NCBI GenBank assembly: GCA_025060195.1
Contig: JANXCQ010000003.1
Location: 64,722 to 128,721 of the forward strand
From: Gemmatales bacterium
GTDB taxonomy: Bacteria; Planctomycetota; Planctomycetia; Gemmatales; HRBIN36
Direction: 5' to 3'
DNA: 64,000 bases
The notes beneath the pieces are model-generated. The model was not told where the DNA came from. It worked only from the letters and a program-made list of their open reading frames with translations, and searched no databases. The translations under genes were made by a program, and so were the position numbers. Below are positions 52,433-61,292 of the stretch, in pieces. Every line of letters starts with the position of its first letter. Positions within the stretch are counted from its first letter, which is position 1.

Positions 52433-53911
52433 ATGGCTATGCAATTATTGCTGCTTCTGGCGATCTTTTTGAGCGTGCTGCCGAATCTGCCCGTGGGCTT
52501 GTTAGTACACCCTGTTTGGTCAGCCGCAGGCACATGGGGCAGTGTTTTTGCGCTTAGTTTTTCGGCTTGGAGCACAGGTGCTTTTTTTACACAGCACTGG
52601 AATCGCCGGGGCGTTCCTGCCTCCTTACGTTGGTATCGTTTCCTTCGCGGCGCTCTATACATCGGAACTGCAGTGGTGCAATTCATAAGCTTGGGAATCT
52701 TTAGTTGGGGTCATTGGGTTCGCCAAATTTCTGGGTTCGGGGATAATTTGCTTTTGGATGAACTTTTGGTGATGAGTCCTCTCCTATTCGCTCTCGCAGG
52801 ATTGTGGTGGGGCATTTATCCTGCGGAAAAAACTCTTTATTATCATCTCGGACATCGTAGCGCTTCTGAGTTCTGGACACGCATGGGATATGTATTATTT
52901 CAAGCCCGAACCCATGTGGCGATGCTGTTTGCACCGTTATTACTGTATGTTGCCGTACAAGAACTGGGTTTTGTGATCCAGCCTGAAAGTTTATTGGAGG
53001 GAGATTGGTGGGGAATTTACTCAATGGTTATCAGCATTTTAGCGCTCCTGATAGTTTTGCTGTTGATGCCCTGGGTTCTGGTACGGATATGGGATACCGA
53101 GCCGATGCCGCCTGGAGAGTTACGCAATTTATTAGTCGAAACTGCTAAGCGTCTGGGTTTCTGCTACACTGATTTTCGCATTTGGCATACTCAGAAAAAT
53201 ATAGCTAATGCTTTAGTGACCGGAATCCTGCCTTGGCCACGTTATGTCGTGTTTAGTGATGGGTTGCTACAAGCGCTGAGCCCGGAGGAGCTAGTCGCAG
53301 TACTAGGTCACGAGATTGGACACGTTCGCCGGTGGCATTTACCCCTGTACGTGGCACTATGTGTCGTGGCCACGACTTCGGGAGTGCAATTACTAGCGTG
53401 GTGCTGGCCAGGGCAAAAGCAATATCTAATGACAATGTTACTTCGCTTGCCTACTGAGTTACCCGATTGGTTGCCTTGGGTCGAATTCGGGACAGGTGCC
53501 GCGATGCTCTGGTCCTATGTGTGGGTGGTATTCGGATATGTATCCCGGCAATGTGAGCGGGAAGCCGATGTTTATGGATGTTTAGCGGCTTCGTATCTCA
53601 CGGGGACAAATGACTACAGAGACGATATAAGCGAACACAGTGGTGGTGCTCGGATCCTAACGAAGCAGGGCATCAGGACGTTTATTGAAGCCTTGGAGAA
53701 GGTGGCTGAGGTGAACGGTCTCCCTCGGACGCAGTGGAGTTGGCGTCATGGTAGCATCGCCCGACGCATTGCATATCTCGAGAAGTTGGAGCAACGCGTC
53801 GCTCAGGGGCTGACCTGGCCACGGTGGTTATGGCTGCGTTCTTGGGCGATATTGGTATTGCTTAGTCTATGTGTGATTTGGCTCTATTATTCCGGATTAG
53901 GCATCTACTAA
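52433..53911 (+). CDS. M48-family membrane metallopeptidase
   Basis: This 492-residue protein has several membrane segments in its N-terminal half (LLLLLAIFLSVLPNLPVGLL, ALYIGTAVVQFISLGIFSW, LLVMSPLLFALAGLWWGIYP). The zinc-binding HEIGH motif lies in ELVAVLGHEIGHVRRWH; the third ligand Glu is in CEREADVYG. The mid-region DFRIWHTQKNIANALVTGI is as in HtpX/Ste24-type proteases. Further hydrophobic segments follow. The likely role is membrane protein quality control. The ATG at 52433 is taken; an ATG at 52439 is possible. Archease and RtcB genes follow, the first 12 bp after the stop, suggesting an operon. Confidence 0.9.
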   Translation: MAMQLLLLLAIFLSVLPNLPVGLLVHPVWSAAGTWGSVFALSFSAWSTGAFFTQHWNRRGVPASLRWYRFLRGALYIGTAVVQFISLGIFSWGHWVRQISGFGDNLLLDELLVMSPLLFALAGLWWGIYPAEKTLYYHLGHRSASEFWTRMGYVLFQARTHVAMLFAPLLLYVAVQELGFVIQPESLLEGDWWGIYSMVISILALLIVLLLMPWVLVRIWDTEPMPPGELRNLLVETAKRLGFCYTDFRIWHTQKNIANALVTGILPWPRYVVFSDGLLQALSPEELVAVLGHEIGHVRRWHLPLYVALCVVATTSGVQLLAWCWPGQKQYLMTMLLRLPTELPDWLPWVEFGTGAAMLWSYVWVVFGYVSRQCEREADVYGCLAASYLTGTNDYRDDISEHSGGARILTKQGIRTFIEALEKVAEVNGLPRTQWSWRHGSIARRIAYLEKLEQRVAQGLTWPRWLWLRSWAILVLLSLCVIWLYYSGLGIY

Positions 53912-53923
53912 GCATGTCCTGCA

Positions 53924-54421
53924 ATGTACGAGCTATTTGATCATACTGCCGATTTGGGCATACGTATTCATGCCAAGGATTTGCCCTCTTTATTCGAAGA
54001 AGCGGGCCGTGCTTTATTTAGTGTGCTGGTGGAAAACTTAGAGCTAGTCGAGCTAAAGGAAGCTCATGCGATTCATTTGCAAGGGGATAGGTTAGAATAT
54101 CTATTTTTCGATTGGTTGAACCAGCTTCTATATCTTTTTGATGCAAAGCGCTTACTGTTGGCTGGCTTTCAAGTTAGTGTGGAGGAATACAGTCCTAATT
54201 CATCCGGGCGTGGACATGAAGTATTTGCAACTTCCCGAGAGAGCCAAGGGGAAAAGACGAGAGAAAACCGTGGTTGGCGCTTAGAAGCCGAGGTTCGAGG
54301 GGAGAGGCTCGACTGGCGACGCCATAAGTTAGATCATGAAATTAAGGCAATTACGTATCACGGTCTGAGGGTAGAACAGACGTCCGAGGGTTGGTTGGCG
54401 GAGGTGATCGTGGATATCTAG
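53924..54421 (+). CDS. Archease (RtcB cofactor) with an insertion
   Basis: This 165-residue protein speeds GMP transfer and turnover by the RNA ligase RtcB. It has the family start MYELFDHTADLGIRIHAKDL, central FFDWLNQLLYLFDAKRL, and C-terminal LDHEIKAITYHGLRVEQTSEGW. The acidic and His residues of DHTAD and DHEIKAITYH are present. An extra ~30 residues (~87-116, Ser/Arg/Glu-rich) make it longer than the usual ~140. It starts 12 bp after the M48 protease gene and is followed by rtcB 129 bp further on. Codons are A/T rich as in its neighbour. Confidence 0.92.
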   Translation: MYELFDHTADLGIRIHAKDLPSLFEEAGRALFSVLVENLELVELKEAHAIHLQGDRLEYLFFDWLNQLLYLFDAKRLLLAGFQVSVEEYSPNSSGRGHEVFATSRESQGEKTRENRGWRLEAEVRGERLDWRRHKLDHEIKAITYHGLRVEQTSEGWLAEVIVDI

Positions 54422-54538
54422 GATTAGACTTAGCATAAGACTGACTCTAGTGTTTTCCCGAAAAAAAGCCAAGTGCATATAATTAAATCTTGCCCAGCGG
54501 TTAGAGAAAGGAATTCTCTTAGCTTCGCTCTAGGTCGC

Positions 54539-54543
54539 GGAGG
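54539..54543 (+). promoter_or_regulatory. Ribosome-binding site deciding the rtcB start
   Basis: GGAGG lies 7 bases before the ATG at 54551. This, plus family alignment, places the start 26 codons inside the longer open frame. Confidence 0.65.
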
Positions 54544-54550
54544 AATAATT

Positions 54551-56011
54551 ATGACGCAACCATATACGGGGCCACTCGAGCGCATAGATGAGACGCGATA
54601 TCGCATCCCTAAAAGCTATAAGTCGGGGATGCGCGTGGATGGGATAATCTTTGCCGATGAAACTCTGATCGAACAAATCCGCAACGACCAGGCCCCGGAA
54701 CAAGTGGCCAACGTTGCTTTTCTGCCGGGCATCCAGGAAGCAAGTCTGGCGATGCCTGACATCCATTGGGGCTATGGCTTTTGTATAGGTGGTGTTTGTG
54801 CAACCGATCCGGAAGAAGGAGGGGTGATTTCGCCTGGCGGGGTGGGATATGACATTAACTGCGGCGTACGTTTGGTGCGCACGAATCTCACGGAGGAACA
54901 AGTACGTCCCAAATTGAAGGAGTTAGTCAACGAATTGTTTCGGCAAATTCCAACGGGGGTCGGTCGGACTGGGAAGTACCATTTCGACCGGAGTGAGTTG
55001 CGGCACTTGATGGCTGAAGGGCCGCGATATTTGATAAAGCGTGGCTTATGCACGGAGCAGGATATCGAACATACGGAGGCCCACGGTCGCTTAGAGGGAG
55101 CGAAGCCAGAGAACGTCAGCGGCCGGGCACTCGATCGAGGAGCTGAGCAGTGCGGCACGCTGGGCTCAGGCAATCACTTCCTCGAGGTTCAGGTGGTGGA
55201 TGCGGTGTTCGATCAGGAAGCAGCGGAGGTCATGGGATTGTTTCCCGGCCAAGTGTGTGTGATGATTCACTCCGGCTCGCGCGGCCTGGGTTATCAGGTG
55301 TGCGACGATGCCTTACAGGCCTTGCGCGAAGTGCCGGAGAAGTATCGCATATACTTGCCCGACCGGCAGTTGCTTTGCGCTCCCGTCAACAGTCCCGAAG
55401 GGCAGCATTATATCGGGGCGATGCGTGCGGCCGCGAACTTTGCTTGGTGCAATCGGCAATTGTTAACCTGGCAAGCAAGGGAGGTATTTGAAACGGTCTT
55501 TGGTAGACCATGGCAGGACTTGGAAATGGCAGTGGTTTATGACGTTGCACACAACATAGCGAAGTTCGAAGAGCATGAGATAGGTGGTAAGAAGAAGTGG
55601 GTCTGGGTGCATCGCAAAGGGGCGACGCGCGCATTCCCGCCGGGTCATCCGGAGATCCCGGATAAATATCGCCATATTGGTCAACCCGTGCTCATCCCAG
55701 GAGATATGGGTCGTGCTAGTTGGGTATTAGTAGGACAGCAAGACAGTATGAGGAAATCTTTTGGGACGACATGCCATGGCGCAGGACGGGCGATGAGCCG
55801 AACGGCAGCGGTTCATGATGCCCGCGGAAGAAGTATCGAAAAGGAGTTGGAGCAACGGGGCGTGATTGCGCGGGCACGTAGTTGGAAAGGTCTCGCAGAG
55901 GAGCAGCCCGCGGCTTATAAGGATGTGGACTTGGTAGTAGAAGTCGTGCACAAAGCCGGGCTATCCAAGAAGGTAGCGCGGATGCGTCCAATCGGCGTCA
56001 TCAAAGGATGA
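54551..56011 (+). CDS. rtcB: RNA-splicing ligase RtcB
   Basis: This 486-residue GTP- and Mn-dependent ligase joins RNA 2',3'-cyclic phosphate or 3'-phosphate ends to 5'-OH ends in RNA repair. MPDIHWGYGFCIGG and GVGYDINCGVRLV give the Asp and Cys metal ligands; LGSGNHFLEVQ gives a His ligand. MIHSGSRGLGYQVC and GATRAFPPGHP follow, and the C-terminal HGAGRAMSRTAA holds the His that is guanylylated. The length and all motifs are normal. The archease gene lies upstream in the same direction. Its stop is only one base from the stop of the convergent rpsI gene. Confidence 0.97.
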   Translation: MTQPYTGPLERIDETRYRIPKSYKSGMRVDGIIFADETLIEQIRNDQAPEQVANVAFLPGIQEASLAMPDIHWGYGFCIGGVCATDPEEGGVISPGGVGYDINCGVRLVRTNLTEEQVRPKLKELVNELFRQIPTGVGRTGKYHFDRSELRHLMAEGPRYLIKRGLCTEQDIEHTEAHGRLEGAKPENVSGRALDRGAEQCGTLGSGNHFLEVQVVDAVFDQEAAEVMGLFPGQVCVMIHSGSRGLGYQVCDDALQALREVPEKYRIYLPDRQLLCAPVNSPEGQHYIGAMRAAANFAWCNRQLLTWQAREVFETVFGRPWQDLEMAVVYDVAHNIAKFEEHEIGGKKKWVWVHRKGATRAFPPGHPEIPDKYRHIGQPVLIPGDMGRASWVLVGQQDSMRKSFGTTCHGAGRAMSRTAAVHDARGRSIEKELEQRGVIARARSWKGLAEEQPAAYKDVDLVVEVVHKAGLSKKVARMRPIGVIKG

Positions 56012-56012
56012 T

Positions 56013-56471
56013 TTAGCGTTTGGAGAACTGGAAGCCCCGCCGTGCACCACGACGACCGTACTTTTTGCGTTCCTTGCGACGCGCGTCGCGGGTGAGTAGG
56101 CCAGCCTCGCGTAGCTTGTGAACGATCGGATGTATGCTCGGCGCCGAAGCGTCCGGAGCGGCGCCTTGCGCCCCGTTTTGGGCGCTAAACATTTCCTTGA
56201 GGGCGCGGGCGATACCGTGGCAAATAGCACCTGCTTGTCCCGCGAAACCGCCCCCTCGCACGTTGACATATACGTCGAGCTTGCCGACTTGCTCAGCTAC
56301 CTCCAGGGGCAAAGTAACCAGCTTCCTATCGCGTAGCTCGGTGAAATAGTTCTCCAGGGAACGACCGTTGATTTCGATTTTGCCCGTTCCTGGGCATAAC
56401 CGCACCCGAGCGACGGCAGTTTTACGACGGCCAGTTCCCCACCAATACGTAGGTACAGTCGCGGTGCTCAT
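56013..56471 (-). CDS. rpsI: Ribosomal protein S9
   Basis: This 152-residue protein of the 30S subunit has [53 protein letters not shown] and the invariant C-terminus [17 protein letters not shown], whose final Lys-Arg tail contacts P-site tRNA. An insert of about 12 residues ([17 protein letters not shown]) follows the ARAL motif and is not typical. It starts 31 bp after the stop of rplM on the same strand, the conserved rplM-rpsI pair. GGTGAG lies upstream of the ATG. Confidence 0.98.
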   Translation of the reverse strand: MSTATVPTYWWGTGRRKTAVARVRLCPGTGKIEINGRSLENYFTELRDRKLVTLPLEVAEQVGKLDVYVNVRGGGFAGQAGAICHGIARALKEMFSAQNGAQGAAPDASAPSIHPIVHKLREAGLLTRDARRKERKKYGRRGARRGFQFSKR

Positions 56472-56502
56472 AGCTTGTGCTCACCATCTCGAGATTTGCC
56501 CT

Positions 56503-56994
56503 TCACACTGTGTTCGAGCCGCCGTGCTGAGGCACAGGCGGCGCCCAGGTTTTGTCGGTAATTGGGAGAGGGACGGGCTGCTGGGCCTGATGCGGATGAT
56601 TAGGCCCCGCATAAATTTTAAGTTTCCGCAGCTGCCGACGGGCTAACTTGTTTTTGGGTAACATCCGTCGCACGGCTTCGCGCAGAATTTTTGTGGGGTT
56701 ACGACGTAGCATTTCCTTAGCACTGCGCAGCTTCCTGCCCCCGGGATATCCGCTAAACCATTCATAATAAACCTGGTCCCACTTTTTGCCTGTGAAGCGA
56801 ACTTTTTCGGCATTAACGACTACCACAAAATCACCAGTATCCACATGGGGTGTGTATTGGGGCTTATGTTTCCCCAGAAGGATACGCGCCAGGACTACTG
56901 CAAGTCGGCCCACGACCTGGTTCGTCGCGTCAACTAGGTACCAGCGTCTCTCGACTTCACCGGGTTTTGCCATGTAAGAGGATATAGGAAGCAT
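56503..56994 (-). CDS. rplM: Ribosomal protein L13
   Basis: This 163-residue protein of the 50S subunit has [55 protein letters not shown] and [20 protein letters not shown], all typical. The start is taken at the ATG at 56994 because GTGAGG precedes it closely; the ATG at 56973 (MAKPGEV) is where many homologues begin and lacks a ribosome-binding site. The C-terminus is extended by ~15 residues. It lies between rpmA upstream and rpsI downstream. Confidence 0.97.
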   Translation of the reverse strand: MLPISSYMAKPGEVERRWYLVDATNQVVGRLAVVLARILLGKHKPQYTPHVDTGDFVVVVNAEKVRFTGKKWDQVYYEWFSGYPGGRKLRSAKEMLRRNPTKILREAVRRMLPKNKLARRQLRKLKIYAGPNHPHQAQQPVPLPITDKTWAPPVPQHGGSNTV

Positions 56995-56998
56995 AAGA

Positions 56999-57004
56999 CC
57001 TCAC
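56999..57004 (-). promoter_or_regulatory. Ribosome-binding site favouring the upstream start of rplM
   Basis: GTGAGG on the minus strand ends 4 bases before the ATG at 56994. The spacing is short, so the choice between 56994 and 56973 remains open. Confidence 0.4.
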
Positions 57005-57057
57005 CCGTACGAGTCATTTAGGCAGAGTTGTTACTTCTAAAGCAAACTTGAACCGAG

Positions 57058-57351
57058 TCAAGCTTGCTGGACTGCGGGGCTCGGAGCTTGAGCTTGAGGA
57101 ATTTCCTCCAAGGGTATGACACGAACGCGCCGACCATTTTGCTCAAAGCGGACAATGCCATCCACTAGGGCAAAAAGGGTGTAGTCACGTCCTTGACCCA
57201 CATATAAGCCAGGCACGAACTTGCTACCCCGTTGCCGCACGATAATACCGCCGGCGCGGACAAATTGTCCGCCAAAGACCTTGACGCCGAGACGCTTACT
57301 GTGCGAGTCCCGTCCGTTGCGCGTAGAGCCCTGCCCTTTTTTATGCGCCAT
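57058..57351 (-). CDS. rpmA: Ribosomal protein L27
   Basis: This 97-residue 50S protein starts [20 protein letters not shown], with the conserved GSTRNGRDS and [20 protein letters not shown] block, then [18 protein letters not shown]. The last ~15 residues are an Ala/Pro/Gln-rich extension. A perfect AGGAGG (57361-57366 on the complementary strand) lies 9 bases before the ATG. It is upstream of rplM and rpsI on the same strand with a 63-bp gap. The usual partner rplU (L21) is not adjacent. Confidence 0.98.
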   Translation of the reverse strand: MAHKKGQGSTRNGRDSHSKRLGVKVFGGQFVRAGGIIVRQRGSKFVPGLYVGQGRDYTLFALVDGIVRFEQNGRRVRVIPLEEIPQAQAPSPAVQQA

Positions 57352-57479
57352 AGCGCTTAGCCTCCTGAACGAACCATCTGAGGCGTGCCTCTGCGTGGCG
57401 AATCGCCCACGCCTAGGGGAAAGAGTGACTAACCGGCAACCGCCAGAGGTTGCTCAGTAATTAAATCGGACAAACTATT

Positions 57480-58331
57480 TTACGGGGCTGGAGCAACTAG
57501 TCCAGCGGGTTTATTCGGAGGAATCGGAGTATCTGGGTGAGTGTAAATCCAATCATAGCCCAGGTACTCAATTTGATTGGCATGCTGACGAAACTCATCG
57601 CCACGACGCTGAAACTTCAGTCGCAGCGCTTTGTTCTTGGTCATGGGTTTGCCCTCGGGGGTGTCAATCAGAACGAATCCATTCGATAAGCCAAAGACGT
57701 AAATATAGAAATTGGACATGTCGGGTGGCAGATAGTTACGCACATACTCAGGTTGTTTGGCCAAGGTTTTGATTTCGTCCGGTGTAGCGACGCTCCAAGT
57801 CGCGACGCCCGTCACATATTCGGGGAAGGCAATGCGTCGTCCCAGCGGGTCAAACTGTTGAACATGGGGAATCTTGACCTTGGCGATGGAAATCGAAGTG
57901 TGAATTGGATAAACTCGTTGCGGATCTTCTATTTCCTGGATCTTATCCACTACATAAGGCAAGACTTCGTCAGTATATGCGCCTTCGCGACCCGGAGTGA
58001 TCACCACCCAACGGAACTGGGGTCTGAACTCGCGGGGTTGGCCCGTGTCATTCGAAACTTGATACCACAAATACCAGACAATGCGGCGACCACGCCTGGG
58101 AATGTCCACTTCAATAGTGCGTGGCGGTTTGAAGGAAAAATCAAGCGTGTATATATCTGGGCGGTCGGGGGGATCTTCCGCAGCTGCCCGGTCGGGAATG
58201 CCTCGGACGTTAGCAGGTCGAAGCAATTCCTGGGGAAGTGGCTGACACAAAGCTGTGAACGCCCAACCAGCAAATATGCCCAGGGTCGCACAAACAGTAG
58301 CCTTGGTTTCAGAAATCGAGCGCCGGAGCAT
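57480..58331 (-). CDS. Secreted protein, unknown function
   Basis: This 283-residue protein has a signal segment (TKATVCATLGIFAGWAFTALCQ). The mature part is beta-rich, with DIYTLDFSFKPPRTIEVDIP, RRIVWYLWYQVSNDTGQPRE, VWSVATPDEIKTL-like TWSVATPDEI and FYIYVFGLSNGFVLID. No family or active site was recognised; the style is that of planctomycete exported hypothetical proteins. GGAGG lies 7 bases before the ATG. It is upstream of rpmA with a 128-bp gap on the same strand and downstream of the coiled-coil pair. Confidence 0.75.
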   Translation of the reverse strand: MLRRSISETKATVCATLGIFAGWAFTALCQPLPQELLRPANVRGIPDRAAAEDPPDRPDIYTLDFSFKPPRTIEVDIPRRGRRIVWYLWYQVSNDTGQPREFRPQFRWVVITPGREGAYTDEVLPYVVDKIQEIEDPQRVYPIHTSISIAKVKIPHVQQFDPLGRRIAFPEYVTGVATWSVATPDEIKTLAKQPEYVRNYLPPDMSNFYIYVFGLSNGFVLIDTPEGKPMTKNKALRLKFQRRGDEFRQHANQIEYLGYDWIYTHPDTPIPPNKPAGLVAPAP

Positions 58332-58533
58332 TTACGTTCCTCCAAAGGCTCGTGCACGCAGCCATGGGGTTCCGCCAGCATTTGTCGCCAAGATTTGTCG
58401 CCAATGTGGCCACTGGATTTAGCCCACGCGGCGACAACTGTCAAGCACGAAAAAACTCCGACCAAGTACGTTCTACTTTAGGCTTATTGAAGCGCTAGCG
58501 GACCTCCGCACTAGCCCTAGGCGGGTAAAAAAT

Positions 58534-59238
58534 TTACCGTTGCGAGGCTGGTAGGGGGACAGCACCTGAGGCTGGTTTCAATGGCGGCAATTGCTCCAGC
58601 AGGCGTAAATCGCGCTCGCGGTCACGCAATTGCGCATGGCGCTGACTTAGCGTGTACAGACTTTGTCGGACTTCGTTGAGGGGATATTCCAGGTCGCGAA
58701 TCTTGAGCTCCAAAACTCGCTTTTGCTGATACATTTCCTCGACAGGGCTGGGCCGATCCGGAGCAGGGAGAATGGCACGCGCTTCCTCGGATATCCGAGC
58801 CAATTGCTCGCCTAGCCTTCGAGTTTCTTGTTGAGCCTGATCCAGCTTGTCGCGAAGGATGGCGCCCTCAAGATATAATGCGTCCAATTTCTTATTTATA
58901 TCGGCCAAGGAAATTTTTCCTGGGCCACCATGTTCCAGTTCGTGGACCCGGCGTCGCGCCTCGCGGACAGTGATTATCTCCTCAGGCGCAAGGGTCTTGC
59001 CATCGGCACGCACCTGCCACACAAACTGACGGTTCCCATCCTCCCTTTCCTTGAGTAAATTGGCAAGGATCTGACGCGTGTTCTGCATGCGAGTTCGCCG
59101 ATCTGCGAGTTGGCTTTCGAGTTTTCTCAGGTCGTCCTGAAATTGCCGATGCTCGAGTAACATCCAAGTAATGGCACCTAACAGGCCTAGGCTAGCGATG
59201 GAGTTTAACATGACGAGAATTTTACCGAACCAAGTCAT
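58534..59238 (-). CDS. Membrane-anchored coiled-coil protein, second of a pair
   Basis: This 234-residue protein has one N-terminal membrane segment (KILVMLNSIASLGLLGAITWML) and then a long coiled coil (QFQDDLRKLESQLADRRTRM, LDKLDQAQQETRRLGEQLAR-type stretches), ending with a Pro/Ala-rich tail. The ATG at 59238 overlaps the stop of the upstream gene (ATGA) and has AGGAGG 8 bases upstream; the in-frame extension to 59304 lies inside the upstream gene and is unlikely. N-terminus and topology match the preceding protein (IL-FLN/MLN), so the two are probable paralogues working together. Function unknown. Confidence 0.75.
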   Translation of the reverse strand: MTWFGKILVMLNSIASLGLLGAITWMLLEHRQFQDDLRKLESQLADRRTRMQNTRQILANLLKEREDGNRQFVWQVRADGKTLAPEEIITVREARRRVHELEHGGPGKISLADINKKLDALYLEGAILRDKLDQAQQETRRLGEQLARISEEARAILPAPDRPSPVEEMYQQKRVLELKIRDLEYPLNEVRQSLYTLSQRHAQLRDRERDLRLLEQLPPLKPASGAVPLPASQR

Positions 59239-59996
59239 GGCGCTTGCCTCCTCAGGGCTAACCGTCTCTCCATGTCGTGAATTCGATTTGCTAGCTCTTC
59301 GCACTCTTTGATTAACTTTTCATTTTGTGCTTGCACGTGGGCGTATTCCGCCTGCATATCTTCCAAAACGGACTGAGTTAGCTGTCGAGCCGCAAACGCC
59401 TCCGCCAATCGTGCCAACCAGAAGACAACCTCCTGTCGACGCGCATGGATCTGGGCTAAAATTTTGGCGTGTTGCGCTTGCTCCGTGTCAATTTGCGCCT
59501 TTAAGGCCAACACACGCTCGTTCGCTAGTCGGATTTCCTCCTCCAGACGGCGTCGGCGGATTTCCAAATCTCTGCGTCGGTTGACCAAGTTTTGTTCTTC
59601 GACCCGAAGTTCATTGTGTACGCGACTAATGCGGTCTTCTAAGACGCTACGAAGATCGTCATAACTCAAGCCATAACGCTGACGCAGGGATTCAGTGTGC
59701 CTTTCGTCTAATAACAACTCAGACTTTTCACGTGGAAACAGCACCTGCAATAGCGCCACGCGCAAACCCTCGTCCGACTGGGGAGGATTTTTTTCCAGTT
59801 CCGCCACTTGCTCAGGATGCTCTTGGCGTACCAGGTCTAATAACGCAGGGGTGTCAATACCGGTCAGTTGTTCGTTGAGACCGCGCAGCGCCCTTTCCCA
59901 GGACATTCTGGCGACATAAACCTGAGCCAGAAAATATAACGTCACTATCGCCGCAATCACGTTCAAAAACGCCAGGATACGACTGAAAATACTCAT
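59235..59996 (-). CDS. Membrane-anchored coiled-coil protein, first of a pair
   Basis: This 253-residue protein has an N-terminal membrane segment (RILAFLNVIAAIVTLYFLAQVYVA). The rest is a helical rod: a ~110-residue soluble part (GIDTPALLDLVRQEHPEQVA, LLLDERHTESLRQRYGLSYD) then a coiled coil of ~120 residues (NLVNRRRDLEIRRRRLEEEI, IHDMERRLALRRQAP). No known domain. Its stop overlaps the start of the second protein, implying equal or coupled synthesis. The rod probably extends into the periplasm, possibly as a structural spacer (inference). Confidence 0.75.
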   Translation of the reverse strand: MSIFSRILAFLNVIAAIVTLYFLAQVYVARMSWERALRGLNEQLTGIDTPALLDLVRQEHPEQVAELEKNPPQSDEGLRVALLQVLFPREKSELLLDERHTESLRQRYGLSYDDLRSVLEDRISRVHNELRVEEQNLVNRRRDLEIRRRRLEEEIRLANERVLALKAQIDTEQAQHAKILAQIHARRQEVVFWLARLAEAFAARQLTQSVLEDMQAEYAHVQAQNEKLIKECEELANRIHDMERRLALRRQAP

Positions 59997-60224
59997 AGGT
60001 CCCCCGTTACTGTGCAGTACATCCCTGAGGTGCTAGCCAGGGTCTGTTACCCATGCACTTTACGTCCTAATCTCTAATGCAATCTTAGCAAAACTAAGGG
60101 CGCTGATTCAAGAGGAAAACGGCACAATTATCTTCCAAGGCTGCAGGAACTGACGGTTGCGCCAGAAGTTACGAACCGATCCCGCGACCGCTTGCCTAAG
60201 ATTACGTATCGTCGGACGGTGAAT

Positions 60225-60722
60225 TCAACCACTAGGTGCGGGCACATCGAGAAACTCTACCTGCTGGCTCGGCAAGTCAACCAACGCAATTGTCGGAACA
60301 GCAACCCGCGCTAACGCTCCAGGATTGACCACCCAGGTTGCGCCCACCTGAACGCAACGACGCTGGTGAGTATGCCCATGAAAGACGAAATCATAAGCAC
60401 CGCTGCGAACTAGGTAATCCAAGCGGTGACGGTCGTCGCCGTGCATAAAGGCTATTCGTGCACCTCCAAGTTCCAGTTGTCCCAACCGACCATGAAACTG
60501 CAAACCCAAGGCGTGGGCTATTTCGTCTAACTGCAGCGTGGGCGGATCACAGTTGCCGAAAACCAAGTGTAACTTTGTTCCTGCGAACATATGCAAAGTC
60601 GCAACGTCATCAATGTCGCCGCAATGAATGATGCACTCCACCTTTCGACTAGCCAACAATCGTAAGGCCTTTGCCACGGCTGATTGGTTCCCGTGAGTAT
60701 CACTGATAACCCCGACTAGCAT
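60225..60722 (-). CDS. YfcE-type metallophosphoesterase
   Basis: This 165-residue protein has the calcineurin-like metal-binding motifs GVISDTHGNQ, IHCGDIDD, VFGNCDPP, FMHGDD and FHGHTHQ in order. Family members (YfcE/MJ0936) hydrolyse phosphodiesters in vitro. The ATG at 60722 is chosen because the fold begins there; a longer frame to 60785 adds 21 residues of low quality. No clear ribosome-binding site. It is divergent from the small membrane protein gene with a 121-bp gap. Confidence 0.9.
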   Translation of the reverse strand: MLVGVISDTHGNQSAVAKALRLLASRKVECIIHCGDIDDVATLHMFAGTKLHLVFGNCDPPTLQLDEIAHALGLQFHGRLGQLELGGARIAFMHGDDRHRLDYLVRSGAYDFVFHGHTHQRRCVQVGATWVVNPGALARVAVPTIALVDLPSQQVEFLDVPAPSG

Positions 60723-60843
60723 AGGCTTTGACCAATTTATCCCGCCGAGCTTCGGCCTTCCTGCCGACGACCCGACTCCTTGCAACTAACTCGGCCCGCT
60801 TCTATCATAGAGGGCAAATCGCGTCAAGGTAGGAGCTCCGTCT

Positions 60844-61290
60844 ATGAGCGAACTGCTGGAGGTGCTTTTTGATCTGATTACAAATTTCGTGCGACTGTTG
60901 GCCGTATTAGCTACCTTAGCATTGTGTTACGCGTGGCTTTTGGCTTGGTTAGCGTGGTGGCTCTGGCTGGTGGATTGGCGACGTTTCTGGGGGGCGCTGC
61001 GCCAAGGAGCTTGGTTGCCCCTTCTGATGGCCTTAGCTTTCGTGAGCTATTTAGCCTGGTCGGTAGGCATGCCTGTGCCAGGGGAAAGAGAACTTGGTTC
61101 CCTGACGCCCATCGCCCTGAGTCTCGTCTTACTGGGCAGTGTCTTACTTTGCGGCTGGCTGCAAACCGTTTTCGCTTGGCATCCGACCGAGATTTCCCTG
61201 GAGACTGAAGCTTCCATGGCGCAGGAGCATAAGCACCCTGGCGAGGAACATGGCCCGCACCACATGCAAGCTAGCTCTCCGCTCCCTTGA
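60844..61290 (+). CDS. Small membrane protein, unknown function
   Basis: This 148-residue protein has three membrane segments (FVRLLAVLATLALCYAWLLAWL, WLPLLMALAFVSYLAWSV, IALSLVLLGSVLLCGWLQTV). A cytoplasmic or outer His-rich tail follows (EHKHPGEEHGPHHMQ), which could bind metal. No family was recognised. AGGAG lies 8 bases before the ATG. The next gene starts 2 bp after its stop, so the two are probably co-expressed. Confidence 0.75.
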   Translation: MSELLEVLFDLITNFVRLLAVLATLALCYAWLLAWLAWWLWLVDWRRFWGALRQGAWLPLLMALAFVSYLAWSVGMPVPGERELGSLTPIALSLVLLGSVLLCGWLQTVFAWHPTEISLETEASMAQEHKHPGEEHGPHHMQASSPLP

Positions 61291-61292
61291 CT

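Noticed and set aside
58497-58537. Inverted repeats near the end of the coiled-coil gene as a terminator
   Set aside because: The stems are short or interrupted, one overlaps the stop codon, and no T-run follows in the right place.
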